Positions 1 through 7,892 of a stretch of 60,840 nt of DNA are shown one piece after another (position 1 is the first letter of the stretch; each line of letters opens with the position of its first letter). The notes under the pieces are model-generated. The model was given only the letters and a program-made list of their open reading frames with translations. It made no database searches and was not told where the DNA came from. The stretch is from Pseudomonadota bacterium (GTDB lineage Bacteria; Pseudomonadota; Alphaproteobacteria; Rhizobiales; Xanthobacteraceae): contig JAEWIX010000068.1 of NCBI GenBank assembly GCA_023386885.1, forward strand, positions 1 through 60,840, written 5' to 3'. The position numbers and the translations under genes were made by a program.

Positions 1-2
1 GT

Positions 3-413
3 ACCGCGCGCTGGCTCGGATCGCTCGGCTTTTCCTGCATCAGCGAATTGCCGCTGCCGTCGGGACGTCGCGCCGATCTGGTGGCGCTCAACGCGCGGGG
101 CGATCTGTGGATCGTCGAGATCAAGTCATCGGTGGAGGATTTGCGGGCGGATCAGAAATGGCACGAATATCGCGCGCATTGCGACCGGCTGTTCTTCGCC
201 TTTCCGCAGGATCTGCCGTGCGAGATTTTTCCGGACGAAACCGGCTTGATCGTCGCCGACGCCTATGGCGCGCATCTGCATTGCGAGGCGCCGGAACACC
301 GCTTGCCCGCGCCGACGCGCAAACTGATGACGGTGCGGTTCGGAATGGCGGCGGCGCAGCGGATCAATCGGCTGATCGATCCGCAGGGATACGCTTTCGA
401 CGATCTGGCGTAA
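3..413 (+). CDS. mmcB: MmcB-type DNA repair nuclease-like protein (5' partial)
   Basis: The reading frame is open from the left edge, so the true start lies outside the window; the TTG at 48 is internal. The product resembles the MmcB family (mitomycin C resistance, described in Caulobacter), a PD-(D/E)XK-fold protein. The visible core has the Asp of RRADLV, then IVEIKSS with the E-x-K pair of that nuclease fold, then an aromatic-rich stretch ending FAFP. Linkage to regA on the opposite strand is one I recall from Bradyrhizobium relatives. The family assignment is good; nuclease activity is inferred from the fold only. It converges on regA with about 50 bp between the stops. Confidence 0.8.
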   Translation, partial: TARWLGSLGFSCISELPLPSGRRADLVALNARGDLWIVEIKSSVEDLRADQKWHEYRAHCDRLFFAFPQDLPCEIFPDETGLIVADAYGAHLHCEAPEHRLPAPTRKLMTVRFGMAAAQRINRLIDPQGYAFDDLA

Positions 414-466
414 CTGAAGCTAAGTAACGTGGATGGCCGAAATAAATCCGGCCATCCGGACGACAC

Positions 467-1021
467 TCAACGCGGCGCGCGCTTGGCGAGGATGCGCTGC
501 AAGGTGCGGCGATGCATGTTGAGCCGCCGCGCGGTTTCCGAGACGTTGCGGTTGCAAAGCTCATAGATGCGCTGGATGTGTTCCCAACGCACGCGATCCG
601 CCGACATCGGGTTGCTCGGCAGTTCCGACTTCTCGGTGCCGCTCGCAAGCAGCGCCGCGACCACGTCGTCGGCGTCCGCCGGCTTCGACAGGTAATCGAC
701 GGCGCCCATCTTCACGGCGGTGACGGCGGTGGCGATGTTGCCGTAGCCGGTCAACACGATGGCGCGTGCGTCCGGCCGCTGCCGTTTCAGGGCGGCGACG
801 ACATCAAGGCCGTTACCGTCGCCGAGCCGCAAATCCACCACGGCAAAAGCCGGCGCGGACTTGCCGATATGGCTGAGCCCATCCGACACGCTCTCGCAGG
901 AGGTCACGGTGAACCCGCGGGTTTCCATGGCGCGCGACAGCCGTTCGAGAAACGGTTTGTCGTCTTCCACGATCATCAGCGAGCGGTCGGTTTCGGTGGC
1001 AAGTTCGGCAATGGCGGTCAC
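467..1021 (-). CDS. regA: RegA/ActR/PrrA redox response regulator
   Basis: A 184-residue response regulator of the RegA/ActR/PrrA family, partner of the RegB kinase encoded just upstream. The receiver domain (about 15-125) has the acidic pair EDD at 19-21, the phospho-acceptor Asp63 in VVDLR, Thr91 in LTGYG and Lys113 in SKP. A linker rich in Ser/Pro leads to a Fis-type helix-turn-helix (about 150-180, NVSETARRLNMHRRTLQ). Length and Asp number match characterised RegA proteins. The start is GTG, with AGGA about ten bases upstream. In this family the regulator controls respiration, carbon and nitrogen fixation genes under low oxygen; which targets apply here cannot be seen. It lies 174 bp downstream of regB on the same strand, probably with its own promoter. 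Confidence 0.95.
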   Translation of the reverse strand: MTAIAELATETDRSLMIVEDDKPFLERLSRAMETRGFTVTSCESVSDGLSHIGKSAPAFAVVDLRLGDGNGLDVVAALKRQRPDARAIVLTGYGNIATAVTAVKMGAVDYLSKPADADDVVAALLASGTEKSELPSNPMSADRVRWEHIQRIYELCNRNVSETARRLNMHRRTLQRILAKRAPR

Positions 1022-1195
1022 GGGGGTTTTCCTGATTGTCGATCTTCAGAATATGGGGTTCTGCCATGCAATTCCAAGGGCACATATCGTCGCGAGTAGA
1101 ATGTTGTGAGTTCCCTCGATGGTAATAGACCCGGCTCTCGCGGCCGGGAAACACAGGCTGCCCAAACACCACGCGGAAACAACGGGATAGTTTCG

Positions 1196-2515
1196 CTAGA
1201 CGTCACTTGCCGCCTGCGAGGTTTCGAAACTGGCGCGCGGCCAGGCGATCCGGACCACCGCGCCGTGCTCCGGAAAGGTGCGGTTGGAAAAAGTCACTTC
1301 GGCGTCGGACCGTTCCAGGAAGGTGCGCGCGATGAAGATGCCGAGACCGAGGCCGCGACGTTCGCGATGGGTCTGGTCGAGGCCACGGCGGCGCGTGAGA
1401 TAAGGTTCGCCGATTCGTTTCAGGAGATCGGGGGCGATGCCCGGACCATCGTCGGAAATGATGATCTCGACGAGATCGTCGTTCCAGCGGGCGTCCACCT
1501 CGACCGTGGTGCGGGCGAAGTCCACCGCGTTTTCGAGAATGTTGCCGACGCCGTAAAGGATCGCCGGGTTGCGCATGCTGGCCGGTTCCGCGCCATCGGA
1601 GGCGGCGATGTGAATCTTGATGGCGATGCCGAAATCGCGATGCGGCGCGACGGACTCTTCAATCAGCGTCGAGAGCGGCATCCGGTCGAACGGCGCGCCG
1701 GACGATGACAGTTGCGCGATCTTGGCGAGAATGTCGCGACAACGCTGCGCCTGTTCGCGCAGGGTTTTGACCTCGCTCGCCAGCGGACTGTCCGGCGGCG
1801 TGGTCTGTTCGAGTTCGCGCGAGATCAGGAAGATGGTGGAGAGCGGGGTGCCGAGTTCATGAGCCGCCGCGGCGGCGAGGCCATCGAGTTGCGTGAGATG
1901 TTGCTCGCGGGTCAGCACCAGTTCCGTCGCCGCCAGAGCGTCGGCCAGCTTGCGCGCTTCTTCCGTCACTTGAAACGTGTAGAGGCTGGTGACGCCGATC
2001 GCCAACAGGATCGAGAGCCAGATGCCGGCCATGTAGACCGGCGGCAGCACCAGCGGTCCTTCCCTGTGCCACGGCAACGGCAGGTGAAAGAAGCCGAGCG
2101 CGGTGGCGCAGACCGCCGCGAAGATGCCGAGCGCGATCGTAATCCGGGTCGGCAATGCGGTCGCGGAAATCAGCACCGGGCCGAGGAACAGGAACGAGAA
2201 CGGATTTTCGAGTCCGCCGGTGAGATAGAGCAGCCCGGCGAGTTCGGCGATGTTCAGCCCGAGCAGCGCCGCGGCGTAACGTGGCGCCAGCCGTTGCATC
2301 GGGTTGACCGCGATCTGCAACGCCAGAGTGATAACTGCCGAGATCGCGATGATGGCGACGCAAGGAATGATCGGAACATCGAAATCGAGACTCTGAACCA
2401 CGAAGAAGATGGCCGCGAGTTGCCCGAGGGCTGCGAGCCAGCGCAACCTCAGGATGGTGTCCAGACGGATGTACCGTCGGGGGTGATCGAAAGCGGTAAA
2501 CGCGACGTCTGTCAT
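1196..2515 (-). CDS. regB: RegB/ActS/PrrB redox-sensing histidine kinase
   Basis: A 439-residue membrane histidine kinase. The N-terminal half holds about six hydrophobic segments (roughly 25-185). Between them lies GGLENPF (100-106), the heptapeptide known in RegB as the ubiquinone-binding motif. The H-box is AAAAHELGTPL with His219. The redox-active cysteine equivalent to Rhodobacter RegB Cys265 is Cys259 in QRCRDIL. N box (GNILENAVDFA) and G box (DDGPGIAPD) follow. All sensory residues of the family are therefore present, so the protein should respond to quinone pool and thiol redox state and phosphorylate RegA Asp63. It is divergent from phaZ across a 288-bp gap. Confidence 0.95.
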   Translation of the reverse strand: MTDVAFTAFDHPRRYIRLDTILRLRWLAALGQLAAIFFVVQSLDFDVPIIPCVAIIAISAVITLALQIAVNPMQRLAPRYAAALLGLNIAELAGLLYLTGGLENPFSFLFLGPVLISATALPTRITIALGIFAAVCATALGFFHLPLPWHREGPLVLPPVYMAGIWLSILLAIGVTSLYTFQVTEEARKLADALAATELVLTREQHLTQLDGLAAAAAHELGTPLSTIFLISRELEQTTPPDSPLASEVKTLREQAQRCRDILAKIAQLSSSGAPFDRMPLSTLIEESVAPHRDFGIAIKIHIAASDGAEPASMRNPAILYGVGNILENAVDFARTTVEVDARWNDDLVEIIISDDGPGIAPDLLKRIGEPYLTRRRGLDQTHRERRGLGLGIFIARTFLERSDAEVTFSNRTFPEHGAVVRIAWPRASFETSQAASDV

Positions 2516-2772
2516 GATCTGATTCTAGTGCATTGCCGGTCGGCGTGGGTATGGACCATCCGTCGCGGGCGTCTTTTTCACAGCCAGAAAGTGTGATGAC
2601 AGAACCACAGGTGGCGAGAATCGGACCTACGCCTTTCGGGTTCCATAGGGTGGATTGCCGCTCTGGAGGCGGAATCTTTCCGTTAACCGGCCTCCGGCAG
2701 GATGAAATTGCCGATCCGCCGGGTCTAGCAAAATGGATGGATTGACGCTCCGCAGTGCACCCGTCACACTAT

Positions 2773-2784
2773 TGCAACGCAAAA
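2773..2784 (+). promoter_or_regulatory. Candidate PhaR site upstream of phaZ
   Basis: TGCAACGCAAAA lies 20 bp before the phaZ start and contains the inverted core TTGC-AAC-GCAA (2772-2782). It matches 11 of 12 positions of the PhaR motif TGCRNYGCASMA that I recall for Bradyrhizobium diazoefficiens. A better match sits in front of phaA. Binding is inferred, not shown. Confidence 0.4.
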
Positions 2785-2803
2785 TAGAATCGGGGATTAG
2801 CTG

Positions 2804-4144
2804 ATGGCGATTGGGGAATTTGGCGGTGCGCCGACCTTGCCGGTGCAGGGTGGCTCCGCGATGATGACGCCGCTCTACTGGATGTATGAGATGGGGCAGG
2901 CCTCGCTCAATCCGGCGCGCGCAGTCACGGACGCCACCAAGATCCTGTTCAAAAATCCGGTCAATCCCTGGTCGCACACCACTTTCGGCAAGTCGGTTGC
3001 CGCGGGTTGCGAATTGTTCGAGCGCATCACGCGCCGCTACGGCAAGCCGGAATGGGGCCTCGATTTCACCGAGGTCGAAGGCCGCCGCGTTCCGGTCACG
3101 ATTCGCTCTGTGTGGGAAAAGCCGTTCTGCCGTCTGTTGCATTTCGAGCGCGGGATCGCGACGCCGCTGAGCAAGCCGCAGCCGCGGGTTCTCATCGTCG
3201 CGCCGATGTCCGGCCATTACGCCACGCTGCTGCGCGGCACGGTCGAAGCGTTCCTGCCGGCGCATGACGTCTACATCACCGACTGGGCTGACGCGCGCAT
3301 GGTTCCGCTGTCGGCCGGCCGTTTTGATCTGAACGACTATGTCGATCATCTCGTCGAGATTCTGCATGTGTTGGGCGGCGATGTTCATATCGTCGCCGTC
3401 TGTCAGCCGGCGGTGCCGGTGCTGATGGCGGTGTCGGTGATGGAAGCGGAGAACGATCCCTGCGTTCCGTCGTCGATGACCTTGATGGGCGGCCCGATCG
3501 ATACACGGCGTAATCCGACCGCGGTCAACAATCTGGCGCAGGAGCGCGGCATCGACTGGTTCCGCAGCAACGTCATCACCAAGGTGCCGTTTCCGCATCC
3601 CGGCTTCATGCGCGATGTCTATCCGGGCTTCCTGCAACTGACCGGCTTCGTCAGCATGAATCTCGATCGCCACGTCGATGCGCATCGGCGGCTGTTCGAC
3701 AATCTGGTCAAGGGCGACGGCGACAAGGTCGAGAAGCATCGCGACTTCTACGACGAATATCTCGCGGTGATGGACCTGACCGCCGAATACTATCTGCAGA
3801 CCGTCGATCAGGTGTTCGTCAAGCAACTGCTGCCGAAGGGCGAGATGACCCATCGCGGCAAGCCGGTCGATCCGTCGAAGATCACGCGCGTCGCGCTGAT
3901 GACGGTGGAAGGCGAGAACGACGATATCTCCGGCTTGGGGCAAACCGAAGCAACCCACGGACTGTGCAGTGCGATTCCGGCGAACCGGCGCGTTCATTAC
4001 GTGCAGAAGGACGTCGGGCATTACGGCGTGTTCAACGGCTCGCGCTTCCGCAAGGAAATCGTGCCGCGCATCTCCGCCTTCATGCAGGCATCGTCGTCGC
4101 AGTCATCGTCGCAAGTCGAACTGGCGATGGCCGCCGCCGAATAG
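2804..4144 (+). CDS. phaZ: Intracellular polyhydroxyalkanoate depolymerase
   Basis: A 446-residue intracellular PHA (PHB) depolymerase of the alpha/beta-hydrolase fold that mobilises the storage polymer. The N-terminus (LYWMYEMGQASLNPAR) is typical of the family. The nucleophile elbow uses cysteine rather than serine: VAVCQPAVP with Cys200, as in other intracellular PhaZ enzymes. The Asp (EGENDDISG) and His (VGHYGVFNG) of the triad lie in the last quarter. There is no signal peptide, in keeping with a granule-bound cytoplasmic enzyme. The gene stands alone, about 36 kb from phaR-phaA-phaB, but its upstream region carries a TGC-N3-GCA site like those near phaA. Confidence 0.95.
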   Translation: MAIGEFGGAPTLPVQGGSAMMTPLYWMYEMGQASLNPARAVTDATKILFKNPVNPWSHTTFGKSVAAGCELFERITRRYGKPEWGLDFTEVEGRRVPVTIRSVWEKPFCRLLHFERGIATPLSKPQPRVLIVAPMSGHYATLLRGTVEAFLPAHDVYITDWADARMVPLSAGRFDLNDYVDHLVEILHVLGGDVHIVAVCQPAVPVLMAVSVMEAENDPCVPSSMTLMGGPIDTRRNPTAVNNLAQERGIDWFRSNVITKVPFPHPGFMRDVYPGFLQLTGFVSMNLDRHVDAHRRLFDNLVKGDGDKVEKHRDFYDEYLAVMDLTAEYYLQTVDQVFVKQLLPKGEMTHRGKPVDPSKITRVALMTVEGENDDISGLGQTEATHGLCSAIPANRRVHYVQKDVGHYGVFNGSRFRKEIVPRISAFMQASSSQSSSQVELAMAAAE

Positions 4145-4454
4145 CCGTTTTGGCGCATAGGCGAACGCGAAATCGGGCGCGGCGGCGTAATTGCTGGCGC
4201 GCCCGGTCGGCGCCGAGTCTTGGATTGAATTTAAATTCAGTAAGGCGGGAAATAATGAATGTGGCATCGCTCTTTCGCGACGACGATCGAGCGTATTTTA
4301 GCTGAAAATTGGCCCTTCGGCCCACAGGATATAGGGCGATTTACGCCCGCTGCCCCTGTATATTGGGCAAATGATTTGTTTTTGCGCGGACCGCTTTCCT
4401 TGGCGGCGGATGTGGCAGAATCCCGGCGACTTCCTGAATGCCGGATCAGCAGAC
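4145..4454. other. 310-bp gene-free stretch with a 14-bp palindrome
   Basis: Between phaZ and the metallopeptidase gene. It contains an AT-rich perfect palindrome, TGAATTTAAATTCA at 4226-4239, in an otherwise GC-rich setting, and a short GGCCCTTCGGCCC-type inverted repeat near 4314. A 16-codon open frame from 4255 has no other support. No gene or RNA is recognised. Confidence 0.5.
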
Positions 4455-5210
4455 ATGGCCTTTCGCGCCCTTCTTTATCGCCGTCCCTATGAACCATCGA
4501 CCATCGCCATCAAATTCGGATCGCAGATTTTCGCGATCCGGCTGAGGCGACATCGTCGGGCGCGCCGTTACACCTTGCGGATTCATCCGAGCGATCGCGA
4601 AGCCATCCTCACCATGCCGCCGCGCGGCACCATTGCCGACGCGAAGGACTTCGCGCAGCGGCATGGCGGTTGGATCGCCGCGCGTCTTGGGCGTCTGCCG
4701 AAGGCCGCACCGTTCCAGTCCGGGGTTGTCGTGCCATTGCGCGGCGTCGCGCATCGCATCGTGCATCGCGCCGGCAGTCGCGGCACGGTGTGGACGGAAA
4801 CGCGCGACAGCGGCGAGCGGATTCTGTGCGTGGCCGGCGGCGTCGAATACATCGACCGGCGCGTTCATGATTTCCTCAAGCGCGAGGCGCGACGCGATCT
4901 GCAGAAGGCCTGCGATCACTATGTCGCCGAACTGGGCGTCAAGGTGAAGCGGTTGTCGATCCGCGACCAGTCGAGCCGCTGGGGCTCCTGCACGTCGGCG
5001 GGATCGCTGTCGTTTTCGTGGCGGCTGATCCTCGCGCCATCCTTCGTGCTCGATTATCTCGCCGCGCACGAGGTTGCGCATCTGGTCGAGATGAATCACT
5101 CGCCGCGCTTCTGGAAGGTGGTGGCGCGGATCTGCCCCAAGGTCGAGCAGGCCAAGACCTGGCTCGATGTTCACGGCAATGACCTGCATCGCTACGGCAT
5201 CACGGACTGA
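4455..5210 (+). CDS. YgjP-like (M48/DUF45) zinc metallopeptidase
   Basis: A 251-residue protein of the YgjP/DUF45 family, related to SprT/WLM zinc proteases. The C-terminal half contains the zinc motif HEVAH (AAHEVAHLVEMNH) with a downstream His in NHSPRFW, and the family marker SSRWGSCTSAG before it. The ATG at 4455 is chosen because the residues after it (MAFRALLYRRP) start the conserved region; an upstream in-frame start at 4371 would add 28 unlikely residues. Substrate is unknown for the family; no signal peptide or membrane segment is seen. It stands alone between phaZ and a repeat. Confidence 0.85.
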   Translation: MAFRALLYRRPYEPSTIAIKFGSQIFAIRLRRHRRARRYTLRIHPSDREAILTMPPRGTIADAKDFAQRHGGWIAARLGRLPKAAPFQSGVVVPLRGVAHRIVHRAGSRGTVWTETRDSGERILCVAGGVEYIDRRVHDFLKREARRDLQKACDHYVAELGVKVKRLSIRDQSSRWGSCTSAGSLSFSWRLILAPSFVLDYLAAHEVAHLVEMNHSPRFWKVVARICPKVEQAKTWLDVHGNDLHRYGITD

Positions 5211-5232
5211 GCGCTGTCGATCGAGGTGCGCC

Positions 5233-5333
5233 GTCACCCTGAGGTGGCCTTGCGTCAGCAAGGCCCTCGAAGGGCGACGGCCGCCATCCTTCGAGGCTCC
5301 ACGCTACGCGTGTCGCGCCTCAGGATGACGGAG
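5233..5333. repeat. Intergenic repeat of the CCTCGAAGG/GGATGACG type
   Basis: An imperfect inverted repeat between two convergent genes: CACCCTGAGGTGG at the left and CGCCTCAGGATGACG at the right, with inner arms CCCTCGAAGGGCGACGG and CCATCCTTCGAGG. A related copy is at 56461-56526. I recall similar elements dispersed between genes in Bradyrhizobium-group genomes. Confidence 0.6.
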
Positions 5334-5373
5334 CTTCAATCCGAAGACGATGAATATGGTGGTGTTAGCGCCT

Positions 5374-7671
5374 CTACCGCCGTCCGCCGAACAACCGTTC
5401 CGTCAGCCAGCCATCCAGTCCGCTCGCGGCCTCCGGGCGCACCGAGGTCTGTGCCGGGCGCGGCGCGCTGGCGGAATTGACTGGAAGCGGCGGGGGCGGG
5501 GCCGGATAAGGCTGCGCCGGCGCGCGCTGCGGCACGGCCGCGCCATTGGTCATCGCACCGCCGCTGACCGTGTTGCCGTTCGATGTGCCGGCCGGAATCA
5601 TGCTGGCCTGCTGGGCTGGCGCGAAACTCGGAAACAGTCCGTTCGCCTGCGCGCCGGGCAGCGCCGCGACCGGCACGCCCTGATGGGCGACGCGCATGAA
5701 ACGGGTCCAGACCTCGACCGGCAGGCCGCCGCCGGTCGCCTTCCGGGTGGGCGAATTGTCGTCGTTGCCGAGCCAGACGCCGGTGACCAGCTTGGCGGTG
5801 TAGCCGATGAACCAGGCGTCGCGGAAATCCTGGCTGGTGCCGGTCTTGCCGGCGGCGGTCCAGCCGGGAATCTCGGCCTTGCGTGCGGTGCCGCTGACCA
5901 AAGTTTCGCGCATCATGGTATTCATCATCGCCACATTGCGTGGCTCGATCACCTGATCGCGCGGATCGGGCGGGCGGCGATACAGCACCTTGCCGTTTTC
6001 GGCGCGGATGCGGTTGACGACGTGTGGAGAGATGCCGCGTCCGCCGTTGGCGAACGGTGCGTAGGCGCCAGTCAGTTCCAGCAGCGACACGCCGGAGGTG
6101 CCGAGCGCGATCGAGGCATTGGCGTCGAGTTTCGAGGTGATGCCGAGCCGATGCGCGGTGCGCACCACGTTCTTGGCACCGACCTCGAGGCCGAGCCGCA
6201 CCGCCACGGTGTTGAGCGACATCGCCAGCGCCTGCGTCAGCGTCACCGCGCCGAAATATTCGTGGGTGTAGTTCTCCGGCCGCCAGCCCTTGACGTCGAT
6301 CGGCGCATCCTGCCGGATCGTCTCCGGCGTCAGGCCGGATTCAATCGCGGTGAGATAGACGAACGGCTTGAACGCCGAGCCGGGCTGTCGCTTGGCGGTA
6401 ACGGCGCGGTTGAACTGACTGTCGGCATAATTGCGGCCGCCGACCATGGCGCGCACCTCGCCGGTCGGCGTCATCGCCACCAGCGCGCCTTGCGTGACGT
6501 TGAACTTGACGCTCTTGGCGGCGAGTTCGTCGATCACCGCGGCTTCCGCCACGCTTTGCAGCTTCGGATCGATCGAGGTTTCGACCACGATGTTCTGGTC
6601 GATCTGGCCGATCAGGTCGTCGAGCACCTCGCCGATCCAGTCGGCGACGTAGTTGATGGTGCCGGCGCCCGGTGGCTTCACCGCGTAGGACGGGTGGGCG
6701 ATGGCAGCCTTGGCCTGCTGTTCGGTGATGAAGCCGGCGTCGGCCATCGCGCCGAGTACGATCTGCGCGCGCTTCTCCGCACCTTCGGGATTGCGGTTCG
6801 GCGCCAGCCGCGACGGCGACTTGACGAGGCCCGCCAGCATCGCCGCTTCCGCCAGCGTCACCTTGCGCGCCGACTTGCCGAAATACTTCTGCGCGGCGGC
6901 GTCGACGCCATAAGCGCCGGAGCCGAAATAGACGCGGTTGAGATAGAGCTCGAGAATTTCCGCCTTGGTGTGATTGTGCTCCAGCCACAGCGCCAGTTCG
7001 GCCTCCTGCAGCTTGCGTTGCAGGGTGCGTTCCTGCGTGAGGAACAGGTTCTTCGCGAGTTGTTGCGTCAGCGTCGAGCCGCCCTGCGACACACCGCGAT
7101 GCATGAGATTGGCGACCGCTGCACGGGCAATGCCGAGCGGATCGATGCCGTAGTGGCTGTAGAAGCGCCGGTCCTCGATGGCGATAAATGCCTTCGGCAG
7201 ATAGGCAGGCAGTTCCTTCAGTGCGACGCTGGCGCCGCCCATTTCGCCGCGCGTCGCCAGCACGCTGCCGTCGAGCCCGACGATCTGGATCGTCGGTGGA
7301 CGCTTGGGAATCTCCAGCGATTGGATCGGCGGCAAATGCGCGCCAACCCAGATCACCACGCCAACGGCGGCGATGACGCTCCAAAGGCCGAGCACCGCGG
7401 TCCAATAGGTCGCGCGATAGAACTTGCGACGCAGGCTGCCGCGCGCGCCGCGCTTGCGCGGCTTGCGTGCGCGGTTGCCGCCACCGCCGCCGCCGCTCGA
7501 CTCGCGTTTGGTCGTTTTTTTCGATTTCGGTTTGTCGTCGCTGGCGATGCTGATGCGGTCGGCGATGTTCAGACGCAGGCTCGCCAGCGAGGCGCCCAGC
7601 CCGAACTGCGGCTCCTTCCGCTGACTGCTTTTCTTCCGTCGCAACGCCATACGCAAACGCACCCGCCCCAT
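5374..7671 (-). CDS. mrcA: Penicillin-binding protein 1A (bifunctional class A PBP)
   Basis: A 765-residue class A PBP that polymerises and crosslinks peptidoglycan in the periplasm. A long basic cytoplasmic N-terminus (Lys/Arg rich with a run of six Gly near residue 62) precedes one membrane segment (about 88-108). The GT51 transglycosylase domain shows EDRRFYSHYGID, GGSTLTQQLAKNLFL and YLNRVYFGSGAYG. The transpeptidase domain has SAFK (catalytic Ser), SLNT and KTGT. The C-terminal ~90 residues are Pro/Ala rich and probably unstructured. Start: ATG at 7671, with an alternative ATG at 7650. A second GT51 enzyme, MtgA, is encoded at 35.3 kb. Confidence 0.93.
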   Translation of the reverse strand: MGRVRLRMALRRKKSSQRKEPQFGLGASLASLRLNIADRISIASDDKPKSKKTTKRESSGGGGGGNRARKPRKRGARGSLRRKFYRATYWTAVLGLWSVIAAVGVVIWVGAHLPPIQSLEIPKRPPTIQIVGLDGSVLATRGEMGGASVALKELPAYLPKAFIAIEDRRFYSHYGIDPLGIARAAVANLMHRGVSQGGSTLTQQLAKNLFLTQERTLQRKLQEAELALWLEHNHTKAEILELYLNRVYFGSGAYGVDAAAQKYFGKSARKVTLAEAAMLAGLVKSPSRLAPNRNPEGAEKRAQIVLGAMADAGFITEQQAKAAIAHPSYAVKPPGAGTINYVADWIGEVLDDLIGQIDQNIVVETSIDPKLQSVAEAAVIDELAAKSVKFNVTQGALVAMTPTGEVRAMVGGRNYADSQFNRAVTAKRQPGSAFKPFVYLTAIESGLTPETIRQDAPIDVKGWRPENYTHEYFGAVTLTQALAMSLNTVAVRLGLEVGAKNVVRTAHRLGITSKLDANASIALGTSGVSLLELTGAYAPFANGGRGISPHVVNRIRAENGKVLYRRPPDPRDQVIEPRNVAMMNTMMRETLVSGTARKAEIPGWTAAGKTGTSQDFRDAWFIGYTAKLVTGVWLGNDDNSPTRKATGGGLPVEVWTRFMRVAHQGVPVAALPGAQANGLFPSFAPAQQASMIPAGTSNGNTVSGGAMTNGAAVPQRAPAQPYPAPPPPLPVNSASAPRPAQTSVRPEAASGLDGWLTERLFGGRR

Positions 7672-7830
7672 GCTTGCCGGAACGTAGCCTGCGGGATTTA
7701 AAAGCGCGTTAAATGAAGGTTAATGCTGTTGCGCCGATGCGATTGGAAGTGCCTGTAAAACAAGGCTTTCAGCAAGCCTTAACCCTACCGGGCAGGCGTT
7801 GGGCGCGATCGGAAAGGCCTCGAAAGAAGA

Positions 7831-7862
7831 GGCCGGCGCAACGTCGATGCGTTGCGCCGGCC
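7831..7862 (-). terminator. Strong hairpin after the binding-protein gene
   Basis: A perfect 13-bp stem, GGCCGGCGCAACG / CGTTGCGCCGGCC, with a 6-nt loop, 30 bp beyond the stop of the minus-strand gene at 7893. On the minus strand a pyrimidine-rich TCTTCTTTC follows the stem, so it can end that transcript; on the plus strand it is followed by CTTTTG. Confidence 0.75.
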
Positions 7863-7892
7863 CTTTTGTCGTGGATCGTGGTTGGCGCGCGA

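Noticed and set aside
2627..4021. 464-codon frame opposite phaZ
   Set aside because: Antisense shadow; phaZ carries all catalytic residues on the plus strand.
4255..4305. 16-codon plus frame with ATG in the gap after phaZ
   Set aside because: Too short, no ribosome site, no similarity; probably chance.
5350..7701. 783-codon open frame opposite PBP1A
   Set aside because: Antisense shadow of a gene with complete GT51 and transpeptidase motifs; Arg/Gly-rich, no family match.
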